From positions 248,001 to 312,000 of the forward strand of contig NZ_JBHULY010000034.1 in assembly GCF_042684665.1 (NCBI RefSeq): a stretch of 64,000 nucleotides of DNA, written 5' to 3'. This document shows, in pieces, positions 25,762 through 34,750 of the stretch; the stretch's first letter is position 1; the number at the start of each line of letters is the position of its first letter. The DNA is from Jejuia rubra. Lineage in GTDB: Bacteria > Bacteroidota > Bacteroidia > Flavobacteriales > Flavobacteriaceae. Position numbers and translations under genes: made by a program. Under the pieces are notes generated by a model. It saw nothing but the letters and a program-made list of their open reading frames with translations, searched no databases and was not told the DNA's origin.

Positions 25762-26919
25762 ATGAAAAAGATAGGTTTTATCCCGTTGCGGAAAGGCTCT
25801 AAAGGGATTCCCAATAAGAACAAAAGAAAGATGGTAGGTAGACCATTGTTTACATGGGTTCTTGGTGAAGCTGTTTTTTCAGAGCTTGATGAAATTGTTG
25901 TGTATACCGATGACGAGTCCATAATTGATTTTATTGCCAAAGAATACCATTGGACTTCAAAAGTGAAAGCCTTGAAACGAAGTGAAGAAAGTGCTGAAGA
26001 CACAGCTTCTACCGAATCTGCTATATTGGAATATTGCGAGTCTATTAATTATGATTTTGATATTTTCTGCCTAATGCAGGCCACATCTCCTTTCACAAGA
26101 AAAGAGGATATTAATACATGTTTGGATAAAATCGGGACTGAATTTGATTCGGCATTAACCGTGGTAAACACCCATCGTTTTTTATGGAATGAAAATGGGG
26201 AAGCACTAAACTACAATCCCCAAAAAAGACCAAGACGTCAAGATTTTGAGGGGGTATTGGTTGAAAATGGTGCTGTTTATACTATTTCAAAAGAAGCTTT
26301 AAAGCAACATAACAACCGAATAGGGGATAGAACTGCAGTAGTGAAAATGCCCGAGGAATCACTTTCAGAAATAGATACCGAATCTGATTGGGTGACTGTC
26401 GAAAACTTATTGATGGAGCGACAAAAACAGGAGAAAATATCCAAGAAAATTACACACATAGTTTTGGATGTTGACGGCGTATTTACAGATGGCACTATTA
26501 CTTATACAAAAGATGGCGAGCATACCAAAAGTTTCGATATGAGAGATGGTATGGGGCTTGAGATTTTAAGGCAATTCAACGTAAAAGTGATGATTATGAC
26601 CTCGGAGAATTCTCAATTGGTAGCCAAACGCATGGAAAAATTAAAGATTGAGCACGTGTTTTTAGGTGTAAAGGATAAGTTTACCTTATTGAACCGAATA
26701 TTGAACCAGGAGAATATATCTTTGGGTAATGTGGCCTACGTTGGGGACGATGTTAACGACCTTACCAATATTTGTAGTGTCGGGTGGTCTTTGGCCCCAA
26801 ATAATGCTACAGATGTGGTTAAACAACATGCCGATATCGTGCTTTCCAGAAAATCGGGAGCCGGTGCTATCAGGGAAGCTTGTCAATTTATAATGAAGTA
26901 TAACAAAAGATTCATGTAA
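25762..26919 (+). CDS. CMP-nonulosonate cytidylyltransferase fused to KdsC-like HAD phosphatase
   Basis: Two-domain enzyme. Residues 1-220 are a CMP-sialic acid synthetase (NeuA type): IPLRKGSKGIPNKNKRKMVG near 6-25, VYTDDESI, and LMQATSPFTRKEDI in the active site. Residues 225-385 are a KdsC-like C0-type HAD phosphatase with the nucleophile motif LDVDGVFTDG near 234-243, SFDMRDGMGLEIL, MTSENSQ and the metal-binding VAYVGDDVNDL. The order matches vertebrate CMAS. I use the ATG at 25762; a longer TTG start at 25735 precedes it without conserved residues. The phosphatase probably acts on a sugar-9-phosphate made by the synthase encoded next door. Confidence 0.92.
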   Translation: MKKIGFIPLRKGSKGIPNKNKRKMVGRPLFTWVLGEAVFSELDEIVVYTDDESIIDFIAKEYHWTSKVKALKRSEESAEDTASTESAILEYCESINYDFDIFCLMQATSPFTRKEDINTCLDKIGTEFDSALTVVNTHRFLWNENGEALNYNPQKRPRRQDFEGVLVENGAVYTISKEALKQHNNRIGDRTAVVKMPEESLSEIDTESDWVTVENLLMERQKQEKISKKITHIVLDVDGVFTDGTITYTKDGEHTKSFDMRDGMGLEILRQFNVKVMIMTSENSQLVAKRMEKLKIEHVFLGVKDKFTLLNRILNQENISLGNVAYVGDDVNDLTNICSVGWSLAPNNATDVVKQHADIVLSRKSGAGAIREACQFIMKYNKRFM

Positions 26920-26932
26920 GTCCCAAAATCTT

Positions 26933-27814
26933 ATGAATAGTTACAAAAAGCCATATGTTATAGCTGAAATAGGGTGCAACCATAAAGGTGAAATGGAAAT
27001 TGCGAAAGAACTTATCAAAGTAGCAAAGATATTTTGCAATGTGGATGCTGTAAAATTCCAAAAGCGTAATAATAAAGAGTTGTTAACGGAGGAGCAGTAC
27101 AATCAACCCCATCCTAATCCTGTCAATTCTTACGGAGCAACTTATGGAGATCATCGTGAGTACCTGGAGTTTAGCTTGAAGGAACATCAAGAATTAAAGT
27201 CGTATTGTGAAGAGGTAGGAATTACATATTCCACTTCAGTTTGGGATCTAACATCTGCTAAGGAAATAGCATCCCTAAATCCGGAGTTTATTAAAATACC
27301 TTCGGCATGCAATAACAATACAATGATGCTGGAATGGCTCTGCAAAAATTATGAAGGCGAACTTCATATTTCAACAGGGATGACTACCAAAGAGGAGATC
27401 GACGAAGTTGTAAATCTGTTTAAAACTTTTGGAAGAAATAAAGACTTGGTACTTTATAATTGTACTTCGGGTTACCCTGTGCCTTTTGAAGACGTGTGCT
27501 TATTGGACATTAATGTGTTAAAGGAAAAGTACGGTGGGCAAATAAAACACATCGGATTTTCAGGACACCATTTAGGTATTGCTGTGGATGTTGCCGCATA
27601 CACTTTGGGAGCTAATATTATTGAAAGGCACTACACATTGGATAGAACCTGGAAAGGTACAGACCATGCTGCATCATTGGAGCCCATGGGACTTCGCAAG
27701 TTATCAAGGGACCTAAAGGCCGTTTATCATTCCTTGAGTTATAAAAATGAGGATATATTGCCCATTGAAAAAGTACAGCGCGATAAACTAAAAAATCAAA
27801 AAGTGCACAAATGA
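26933..27814 (+). CDS. NeuB-type nonulosonic acid (sialate/KDN-like) synthase lacking the SAF domain
   Basis: PEP-dependent condensing enzyme with the NeuB TIM barrel: YVIAEIGCNHKGEMEIAKEL near residues 8-27, AVKFQKRNN near 38-46, STSVWDLTSAKEIA, FIKIPSACNNN, HISTGMTT, and IGFSGHHLGIAVDVAAYTLG. The barrel ends with IIERHYTLDRTWKGTDHAAS. NeuB, SpsE, LegI and PseI are usually about 335-350 residues because a SAF/antifreeze-like domain follows the barrel. Here only about 40 residues remain and no SAF domain is visible. The pairing with a phosphatase suggests a hexosamine- or hexose-6-phosphate acceptor, as in vertebrate NANS or the Bacteroides KDN pathway. The exact sugar is unproven. Confidence 0.9.
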   Translation: MNSYKKPYVIAEIGCNHKGEMEIAKELIKVAKIFCNVDAVKFQKRNNKELLTEEQYNQPHPNPVNSYGATYGDHREYLEFSLKEHQELKSYCEEVGITYSTSVWDLTSAKEIASLNPEFIKIPSACNNNTMMLEWLCKNYEGELHISTGMTTKEEIDEVVNLFKTFGRNKDLVLYNCTSGYPVPFEDVCLLDINVLKEKYGGQIKHIGFSGHHLGIAVDVAAYTLGANIIERHYTLDRTWKGTDHAASLEPMGLRKLSRDLKAVYHSLSYKNEDILPIEKVQRDKLKNQKVHK

Positions 27815-28641
27815 TTTCATCAAGGAAGATTCGCTTGTTTTGGTGGAATGAAATTGAACTACAAGGCAAATCCAAAGAGAACTACGGCGATCTTTTGGGT
27901 AAATATTTAGTAGAAAAAATTTCTGGTAAGGAAGTGGTTTGGACGAAGCCTAGTGCTTTCTCTTTTTCTGATTTTTTCAGTCCAATTTATGTAACCATAG
28001 GAAGCATTCTAACCCATGTCAATTCAAAATGCGTAGTTTGGGGAAGCGGTATTGTATCCAAAGAATTTCCTGTTAAAAACGCCAAATTTTTGGCTGTGCG
28101 CGGTCCGCAAACAAGAAATCATTTGCTGGATTTGGGGTACGAAGTTCCCGAGATATATGGCGATCCGGCCATTCTTTTGCCAAGGTATTATAACCCTCAA
28201 ATTGAAAAGGAATACAAATTGGGCATCGTCCCTCATTATGCGGATTTTGAAGCAGTGAAAGACTTTTGCCAAAATGACGGATCGATACTCATCATTGATT
28301 TAATGACAAATAATGTTGAAACAACAACAGATCAATTTCTTAAATGTGAAAAGATAATATCATCTTCCCTTCATGGTATTATAGTGTCCCATGCTTACGG
28401 TATACCCGCTGTTTGGCAAAAGTTTTCCAATCGTGTATTTGGTGATGATATTAAGTATAGAGACTATTTTGAATCTGTTGGTATACCCAATTATGAATCA
28501 ACTATTTTGAATACTGAGATGTCGGAAAGTACGATGCTCAATCTTTTCAAAAACAAACAGGTATTGCCCGAAAAAAAAGTAATTGATAGGCTATTTAATG
28601 GGTTAATGGAGGTTTGCCCATTCAACAATCAAAAAGAATAG
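27811..28641 (+). CDS. polysaccharide pyruvyltransferase family protein
   Basis: Resembles the CsaB/WcaK polysaccharide pyruvyltransferase family (PF04230), GT-B-like enzymes that transfer pyruvate from PEP to a sugar as a ketal. Visible features are the N-terminal FWWNEIELQGKSKENYGDLL, KCVVWGSGIVSKEF, FLAVRGPQTRNHLLDLGYEV and GDPAILLP. The late motif is IISSSLHGIIVSHAYGIPAVW near residues 183-203, where Ser-Leu-His-Gly is the family signature. The length of 276 residues is on the short side. It overlaps the synthase gene by ATGA. Some family members are glycosyltransferases instead, so pyruvylation is probable, not certain. Confidence 0.82.
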   Translation: MISSRKIRLFWWNEIELQGKSKENYGDLLGKYLVEKISGKEVVWTKPSAFSFSDFFSPIYVTIGSILTHVNSKCVVWGSGIVSKEFPVKNAKFLAVRGPQTRNHLLDLGYEVPEIYGDPAILLPRYYNPQIEKEYKLGIVPHYADFEAVKDFCQNDGSILIIDLMTNNVETTTDQFLKCEKIISSSLHGIIVSHAYGIPAVWQKFSNRVFGDDIKYRDYFESVGIPNYESTILNTEMSESTMLNLFKNKQVLPEKKVIDRLFNGLMEVCPFNNQKE

Positions 28642-28645
28642 ATAT

Positions 28646-30040
28646 ATGAAGAAAAAAGTGTTTGTATTCTTTCCAGATGGCGTGGGCTTAAGAAACTTTG
28701 CTTTTACGGATTTTAAATCGGTAGGAGAAGCAATGGGATTTGAGGTGGTATATTGGAACAACACTATTTTTTCGCTTAAAGACAACTTAGGATTCAATGA
28801 AGTGAAAATTGAAGACCAATCCAGTCATCCACTATTGCCGATATATTCCCGGGCTAGAAAAAGAGCCGAGTTAAATGTTTCCAAAGATAAGTTTAATGAT
28901 GCCGTCTACCCAACGTATAAGTTTCCATTTAGCTATAAGGGATTAAAGAATATAATTCGTACCATTTATACTAAAGTGCTAATTGGGCTTTATTCTTCTG
29001 AAAAGGGTATTGAATATTTAAGAAAGCGAATTAACAAATTGGAACGTTCAACTTCAAAATATGCCTATTGCAGGTCTCAATTAGAGGCACACAAGCCGGA
29101 TTTAATTTTTTGTACTACGCAAAGGGCCACGCAGTCCATTAGTGCCTTATTGGCGGCTCAGGATTTGGGGATACCTACGGTAGCTTTTGTGTACTCATGG
29201 GATAATGTGCCTAAGGCCATGCAGGTGGTGGAAACTGATTATTACTGCGTTTGGAGCGATTTGATGAAGGCACAAGTGTTGCAGTATTATCCCTTTGTAA
29301 AACCAGAGCAGGTTTTTGTAACGGGAACACCGCAGTTTGAACCCCACTATGATGCTTCCCTATTTGAAAGGAGGGAAACATTTTTTAAGAAGTATGATTT
29401 AGACTTAACCAAGAAATATATCTGTTTTTCAGGTGATGATGAAACCACTTCGCCTTTAGACCAGTACTACTTGGAAGATTTGGCAAATGCCGTACGAAAG
29501 CTTAATGAAAAAGGCGAAAACCTTGGTATTATATATAGAAAATGCCCCGTAGATTTTACTGATAGATATAATGCCGTAATAGAAGCCAATAATGATATTA
29601 TTAAAGTATTGGACCCTATATGGAAGCAAGTAGGTAGCCAATGGAATCAGGTGTTGCCAACTCCTGAAGATTTTAAAATGCTTTATAATGTCTGCGAACA
29701 TAGTGAGTTTGTAACCAACGTTTGCTCCTCAACGGTTTTTGATTTTGTGGCTCATGACAAGCCCTGTATTTATTATAATTACGAACAACCACAACTGAAA
29801 AAGAGTATCAGGGATATTGGTCAAAACTATAAATATGTACACTTTAGAAGTATGCCAAGCAAGGAGGCCGTTGTGTTTTGCACGGATAAAAAGGATTTGG
29901 AAAGTCAGGTAAAGCAAATTTTGGACGGGCAATTATCAAATGTTCACGAATGTAAAAAGTGGTACAGAATTGTGGTAGGCGAAACCCCAACTGAAGCTTC
30001 AAAGAATATTTGGAATACAATTTCTGGGATATTGCAATGA
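28646..30040 (+). CDS. GT-B-like protein of unknown specificity
   Basis: I do not recognise the exact family of this 464-residue protein. It starts KKKVFVFFPDGVGLRNFAF and has a central stretch VAFVYSWDNVPKAMQVVETD near residues 178-197, then YCVWSDLMKAQVLQYYPF and VFVTGTPQFEPHYD. A late motif FVTNVCSSTVFDFVAHDKPC near 353-372 has the shape of the donor-binding motif of capsule-synthesis and CDP-glycerol-transferase-like GT-B enzymes. No membrane segment is visible. The gene overlaps the next start by ATGA. A glycosyl- or phosphoglycerol-type transferase is the best guess. Confidence 0.55.
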   Translation: MKKKVFVFFPDGVGLRNFAFTDFKSVGEAMGFEVVYWNNTIFSLKDNLGFNEVKIEDQSSHPLLPIYSRARKRAELNVSKDKFNDAVYPTYKFPFSYKGLKNIIRTIYTKVLIGLYSSEKGIEYLRKRINKLERSTSKYAYCRSQLEAHKPDLIFCTTQRATQSISALLAAQDLGIPTVAFVYSWDNVPKAMQVVETDYYCVWSDLMKAQVLQYYPFVKPEQVFVTGTPQFEPHYDASLFERRETFFKKYDLDLTKKYICFSGDDETTSPLDQYYLEDLANAVRKLNEKGENLGIIYRKCPVDFTDRYNAVIEANNDIIKVLDPIWKQVGSQWNQVLPTPEDFKMLYNVCEHSEFVTNVCSSTVFDFVAHDKPCIYYNYEQPQLKKSIRDIGQNYKYVHFRSMPSKEAVVFCTDKKDLESQVKQILDGQLSNVHECKKWYRIVVGETPTEASKNIWNTISGILQ

Positions 30041-31182
30041 AAGTAGGTTATATAACATCAGAATATCCACATCCTAAAATAAGCCATGCGGCGGGTATCG
30101 GTACAAGTATAAAAAACTTGGCCATTACCTTGGTGAAAAAAGGCGTTGAGGTTACGGTGTTTGTATATCATCAAAATACCTCAGAAGTTGTCATGGATGA
30201 AGGAGTAGAAATTCATTTGATTAAAAAGCAGAAATATTCTTTATTTACATGGTACTTCTACCGAAAACATATTCAAAATTATGTGAATACCATAGTCAGA
30301 AATAAGAATATCGAAATTTTAGAAGCACCCGATTGGACTGGAATTACGGCATTTATGAAGTTTAAAGTGCCTTTAGTAATTCGGATGCACGGTAGCGATG
30401 CCTATTTCTGCAAATTAGAGGGCAGAAAACAAAAATTTAAAAATTTTGTATTCGAAAAGTATGCGTTTAAAATAGCAAAGGCCTATATAGCCCCAACAGC
30501 ATATGCTGGCCAAGAAACGGCAAAGATCTTCGGATTGGATAAATCCAAAATCAAAACGATTCACTATGGCTTAAAACTGGAAAATTTTGAAAATAAAACA
30601 CCAGAGGCGTATCACAGAAATCGAATATTGTATATTGGAACTATTATCCGAAAAAAAGGCGTATTGGAGTTGGCTGAAATCTTTAACAAGGTGGTCGATG
30701 AAAATCCCAAAGCAGAGTTGATGCTTATTGGAAGTGATTCGCCTGATGTTAAAACTGGCGCATCATCCACTTACCAGTTAATGGAAGAAATTTTTACCGA
30801 CACGGCTAAAGTACGTGCCAATTACTTGGGGAAGATTCCATACAATGAGGTAAAACAACAAATAATGGATGCGCATGTTTGTGCCTTTCCTTCCTATGCT
30901 GAAACCTTGGGGATGGTAACTATCGAGTCCATGGCAATGCAAAAACCGGTGGTAAATACGAGTATAGGTTGGGCTCAGGAATTGATTAATGATGGTATTG
31001 ACGGCTATTTGGTGCACCCCTCAAAGCTTGATATTTATGCTCAAAGATTGTTGGGGCTATTGGAGGATGAACCCCTGTGCTCAAGTATAGGAGTTGAAGC
31101 TAGAAAGAAGGTTGAGGCACGTTTTGACATTGATAAAAATGCAGATATCAACCTTAGCTATTATAAGTCGCTGTTGCCATGA
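30037..31182 (+). CDS. GT4-family glycosyltransferase
   Basis: GT-B transferase with MKVGYITSEYPHPKISHAAG and the acceptor-half motif VIRMHGSDAYF. ILYIGTIIRKKGVLELAEIF opens the donor half, and the E-x7-E motif is YAETLGMVTIESMAMQKPVV near residues 287-306. A longer frame begins inside the previous gene, but the ATG at 30037 overlaps that gene's stop (ATGA) and coincides with the conserved first strand, so I use it. Length about 381 residues. Confidence 0.9.
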   Translation: MKVGYITSEYPHPKISHAAGIGTSIKNLAITLVKKGVEVTVFVYHQNTSEVVMDEGVEIHLIKKQKYSLFTWYFYRKHIQNYVNTIVRNKNIEILEAPDWTGITAFMKFKVPLVIRMHGSDAYFCKLEGRKQKFKNFVFEKYAFKIAKAYIAPTAYAGQETAKIFGLDKSKIKTIHYGLKLENFENKTPEAYHRNRILYIGTIIRKKGVLELAEIFNKVVDENPKAELMLIGSDSPDVKTGASSTYQLMEEIFTDTAKVRANYLGKIPYNEVKQQIMDAHVCAFPSYAETLGMVTIESMAMQKPVVNTSIGWAQELINDGIDGYLVHPSKLDIYAQRLLGLLEDEPLCSSIGVEARKKVEARFDIDKNADINLSYYKSLLP

Positions 31183-32729
31183 TTTATATCATACATGGGG
31201 AAAATAAGGTGAAAGAAGTACTGGATGAAAATCTTCAGACTCTGCCTTTCGAAACTAAGTTAGGTTTAACGGATAACCTATTTTTATTGGCAGAACGATT
31301 TCCTGAAGAACTCATTATTTGGTCACATGAAGCATGTCAGGATTTCATCAATACTCAAAGTATTCCTAAGATTTTTCATCATAAACGTATTATGGCCTCA
31401 TTCGGCGTAAATGAAACGTATTACATCACTGATGCTATTGGCTATGTGGACCAATCGGTCTATATAAAGGTTAATAGAAGTGTAACCTTTCCAACATGGA
31501 TAATGAGTAGTGATATTGGAGGAATGCATGCAAAACTTTTGAATACAGTTTTTGAAGGTATCAAAAGGTATTCGGATTTTGATTATTTCTTAAATACCAT
31601 AGCTAAACAGGCCATGCCCCAAGGGCTCTTTTGCTATTCCGTACCGAGTTTATTATCCTCGAAACCCCATAAAGGCATAGAAGTTAAAAAGATTTCCAGC
31701 TTTAAATTATTCAAATTTGTCAGGGAAAATTACAAGCTGGTCTGGGTTTTTGTTCTTTTCTTTCAGAGGATTATGCAAGAGAAGCAATTCCCATTTTTAT
31801 CATTGTTGAGGAGTTTGTTTTATAAAAGAAATATTAGTGATTTTGATTTTACAGAAGTACTGATAGTCTCTTCAAAAGAACTAATCCAAAAGAAGGAAAT
31901 TGATGTTGTTATTCCAACTATCGGTAGAAAACCATACTTGCATAACGTTTTGAAGGATCTTTCTAAGCAAACAATTTTGCCCAAAAATGTCATTATTGTA
32001 GAGCAGGATCCTGATAAAAATTCAAAATCCGAGTTGGATTATTTGACGAATGAAGACTGGCCTTTTCATGTTAAGCATAAATTTATTCATCAAACGGGTG
32101 TCTGCAACGCCCGAAATCTTGGGATGGGTTTGGTAGAAAGCGAATGGACATTTTTAGGCGATGACGATAACCGATTTGAGTCCGATTTAATCGAGTCGGT
32201 GTTCCATGAAATTGAAAAGATTGGAGCAAAAGCCATTTCCACGGTATATATTAAGCCCGATGAAACACAAAGTTTCTTTAAAACATCCCAGACTTCAATT
32301 TTTGGGGGAGGCAATAGTTTTGTGAAATCAGAGATGTTAAAACACTTAAAATTTGATTTGGCTTATGAATTCAATTATGGCGAGGATTCAGATTTTGGAA
32401 TGCAATTGCGGCATTTGGGGGAAGACGTCATTTTTTGCCCCAATATAAAAATCACGCATTTAAAAGCTCCTGTTGGTGGCTATCGTGTTAAAGTGATACA
32501 ACCTTGGTCCGATGAACCAATATTGCCCAAGCCATCCCCAGCAATCATGCTCTTCAATTTAAGGTATTTTTCAAAAGCCCAGTTGCATACATACAAGCTT
32601 TTACTTTTCTTAAAGTTTTACAAGCACCAGAATAAGAAAAACCCATTTGGATACTGGCGTTTAATGAAAAAAAGTTGGAAGGTCAGTACGGTTTGGGCAC
32701 ATAAATTAATGGAAAGAGCCAATGCTTAA
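31179..32729 (+). CDS. GT2-family glycosyltransferase with a long N-terminal domain
   Basis: The GT2 domain occupies roughly residues 238-450: EIDVVIPTIGRKPYLHNVLK, NVIIVEQDPDKN, TGVCNARNLGMG and the metal site FLGDDDNRF near 324-332. NYGEDSDFGMQLRHLGEDV is the catalytic-base region. The first 235 residues (MIYIIHGENKVKEVLDENLQ...) have no motif I recognise. They could be a degenerate second transferase or an acceptor-binding domain. The length of 516 residues is well above that of single-domain GT2 proteins. It overlaps both neighbours by a few bases, as expected for coupled translation. Confidence 0.84.
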   Translation: MIYIIHGENKVKEVLDENLQTLPFETKLGLTDNLFLLAERFPEELIIWSHEACQDFINTQSIPKIFHHKRIMASFGVNETYYITDAIGYVDQSVYIKVNRSVTFPTWIMSSDIGGMHAKLLNTVFEGIKRYSDFDYFLNTIAKQAMPQGLFCYSVPSLLSSKPHKGIEVKKISSFKLFKFVRENYKLVWVFVLFFQRIMQEKQFPFLSLLRSLFYKRNISDFDFTEVLIVSSKELIQKKEIDVVIPTIGRKPYLHNVLKDLSKQTILPKNVIIVEQDPDKNSKSELDYLTNEDWPFHVKHKFIHQTGVCNARNLGMGLVESEWTFLGDDDNRFESDLIESVFHEIEKIGAKAISTVYIKPDETQSFFKTSQTSIFGGGNSFVKSEMLKHLKFDLAYEFNYGEDSDFGMQLRHLGEDVIFCPNIKITHLKAPVGGYRVKVIQPWSDEPILPKPSPAIMLFNLRYFSKAQLHTYKLLLFLKFYKHQNKKNPFGYWRLMKKSWKVSTVWAHKLMERANA

Positions 32730-33759
32730 ATTGTACACAGATATAAGCTTTTTGACCGAACAATATCGTGGCTACGTTTTTCCAGTATTGTTCGATTTGC
32801 ATTATGTAAAAAGTGGGCCATTGCAAAAATATTATAGCCTAACGGATGATTTATATAGTGCGAATATTGTTGTGTTTCCTGTAGATTATTCAATTTTTTA
32901 TAAAAACAGAAAAGCTTTTGACGCCTTAATCGGTAAAGCAAAAACTGCCCATAAACCGATTTGGATTTATACTGCTGGTGACTTTGGATTTACAGTTCAT
33001 ATTCCCAATAGCACCACTTTTAGGCTGGGGGGATTTCATTCCGAATTAAGCCAAAACTCCTTTATACTGCCTTCGTTTGTAAATGATCCTTACGAAACGG
33101 TTTTAGAAGGTCAGTTTGTAGCACTGCCAAAAGAAATCAAGCCCACAATCGGTTTTGTCGGACATGCCAATACAGGCATGACCAATTACTTGAAATCGTA
33201 TTTGAGCCATCTTAAATTAAGGTTGAAAAATACTCTAAATTCATCATATTTTGATATGCAGCCATTTTATCCTTCTGGCCAAAAGCGGTTTCAATATTTG
33301 ATGAAATTGCAGGGAGGTAACCATTTCAAAACCAATTTCATTTTAAGAGATAAATATAGGGCTGGTGTTTCAGGCGAAAATGAGAAAGTCAATACAACCA
33401 AGGAATTTTATCAGAATATCTTTGATAATCTGTACACCTTCTGTATCAGGGGGCTAGGGAATTTTTCAGTACGGTTTTATGAAACATTAGCAGTTGGAAG
33501 GATTCCAATCTTAATAAATACGGATTGCAGATTGCCTCTGGATGCAATGATAAATTGGGAGGAACATGCCATAATATTAGATTCCTCAGGTAATACTCCA
33601 ATTGAAACCCAAATTCTCAATTTTCATAATTCAAAAACGAATGATGAACTTGTTGGAATTCAAAACAGCAATAGGCTACTTTGGGAAACCCATTTGCGAC
33701 GGCATTCGTATTTTGTGAAAATTCACGATATATTTATAAATAATGAAAGCAATGCCTAA
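32722..33759 (+). CDS. exostosin-like (GT47) family glycosyltransferase
   Basis: The late segment GNFSVRFYETLAVGRIPILI near residues 246-265, followed by WEEHAIIL, matches the conserved C-terminal half of the exostosin/GT47 family. In eukaryotes that family builds heparan sulfate, xyloglucan and related polymers. Upstream are KPTIGFVGHANTGMTNYLKS and FILRDKYRAGVSG. The length is 345 residues. No membrane anchor is seen, unlike eukaryotic Golgi enzymes, so it should act in the cytoplasm. It overlaps the preceding GT2 gene by 8 bp and the next by 17 bp. GT47 members use GlcA, GlcNAc, Gal or Xyl donors; which applies here is unknown. Confidence 0.83.
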   Translation: MLKLYTDISFLTEQYRGYVFPVLFDLHYVKSGPLQKYYSLTDDLYSANIVVFPVDYSIFYKNRKAFDALIGKAKTAHKPIWIYTAGDFGFTVHIPNSTTFRLGGFHSELSQNSFILPSFVNDPYETVLEGQFVALPKEIKPTIGFVGHANTGMTNYLKSYLSHLKLRLKNTLNSSYFDMQPFYPSGQKRFQYLMKLQGGNHFKTNFILRDKYRAGVSGENEKVNTTKEFYQNIFDNLYTFCIRGLGNFSVRFYETLAVGRIPILINTDCRLPLDAMINWEEHAIILDSSGNTPIETQILNFHNSKTNDELVGIQNSNRLLWETHLRRHSYFVKIHDIFINNESNA

Positions 33760-34750
33760 GCCGTTTACCCTTATCGTTTGTACCTATATGCGTGCCGAGG
33801 CGTTGCTACGATTATTAAATTCTGTTAGGGGACAGACTTTATATCCAAATGAAATTTTAATAATCGACGGTTCAACCGATGATAAAACAGACAGCGTTCT
33901 GAAAGAAAATACGTTTGAAAATCTGAAGTATTTTAAAGTTGCAGAACAAGATAGGGGCTTGACAAGACAACGTAATTTTGGAGTTCAAAAAGTCTCGCAT
34001 ACCTCCGAAATCATCTGTTTTTTAGATGATGATGTGGTTCTGGAAAAGGATTTCTTTAAAGAATTAATAAGCGCCTACGACAAATATTCTGATGCAGTGG
34101 CCGTCGGTGGTTATATCACCAATGAAGTCAATTGGGAGCGGGAAGGTGGTACAAAAACAAAAGATAATTTTTATTTTGATGGTTGGATGCGTAAAGAATC
34201 GTCAAGATTTAGAATACGGCAATTTTTTGGTTTGCAACCGGACCGGTCGCCCGGTTTTATGCCAACATTTTCACATGGTCGTTCCATTAGTTTTTTGCCA
34301 CCTTCAGGTAAAATATATCCGATAGAAATGATGATGGGCGGTGTGGCGAGCTATAAAAGAAAAGTGTTTCAAACACTAAAATTTTCTGAATATTTTGAAG
34401 GCTACGGATTATATGAGGATTTAGATTTTTCTTTCAGAGTAGCTAAGCTTGGAAAGATATATGTCAATACGGCTGCAAGGTTAGGGCACTATCATGAAGC
34501 CAGTGGCAGGCCCAATGCTTTTAAATATGGAAAAATGGTGGTGAGAAACGGTTGGTATGTCTGGCGTGTAAAATACCCAAGTCCTCCATTCAAAAATCGT
34601 TTAAAGTGGAACCTAACTGTTTTGTTGTTAACTGCTTTACGAAGCACTAATATATTTAATAGCCCCAAAAAGCAGGAAGCTTTCACGGAATGCGCAGGAA
34701 GATTTGCAGGTTTGTTATCTTTGGTGGTCAATAAACCCAAGGTAGAATGA
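33743..34750 (+). CDS. GT2-family glycosyltransferase
   Basis: GT2 transferase with FTLIVCTYMRAEALLRLLNS, ILIIDGSTDDKT, DRGLTRQRNFGV and the metal site CFLDDDVVLEKDFF near residues 92-105. The catalytic-base region is FEGYGLYEDLDFSFRVAKLG near 215-234. The length is 335 residues. The ATG at 33743 overlaps the exostosin-like gene by 17 bp; another ATG at 33752 is equally close to the first conserved strand. The C-terminus is hydrophobic and basic and may touch the membrane. Confidence 0.9.
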   Translation: MKAMPKPFTLIVCTYMRAEALLRLLNSVRGQTLYPNEILIIDGSTDDKTDSVLKENTFENLKYFKVAEQDRGLTRQRNFGVQKVSHTSEIICFLDDDVVLEKDFFKELISAYDKYSDAVAVGGYITNEVNWEREGGTKTKDNFYFDGWMRKESSRFRIRQFFGLQPDRSPGFMPTFSHGRSISFLPPSGKIYPIEMMMGGVASYKRKVFQTLKFSEYFEGYGLYEDLDFSFRVAKLGKIYVNTAARLGHYHEASGRPNAFKYGKMVVRNGWYVWRVKYPSPPFKNRLKWNLTVLLLTALRSTNIFNSPKKQEAFTECAGRFAGLLSLVVNKPKVE

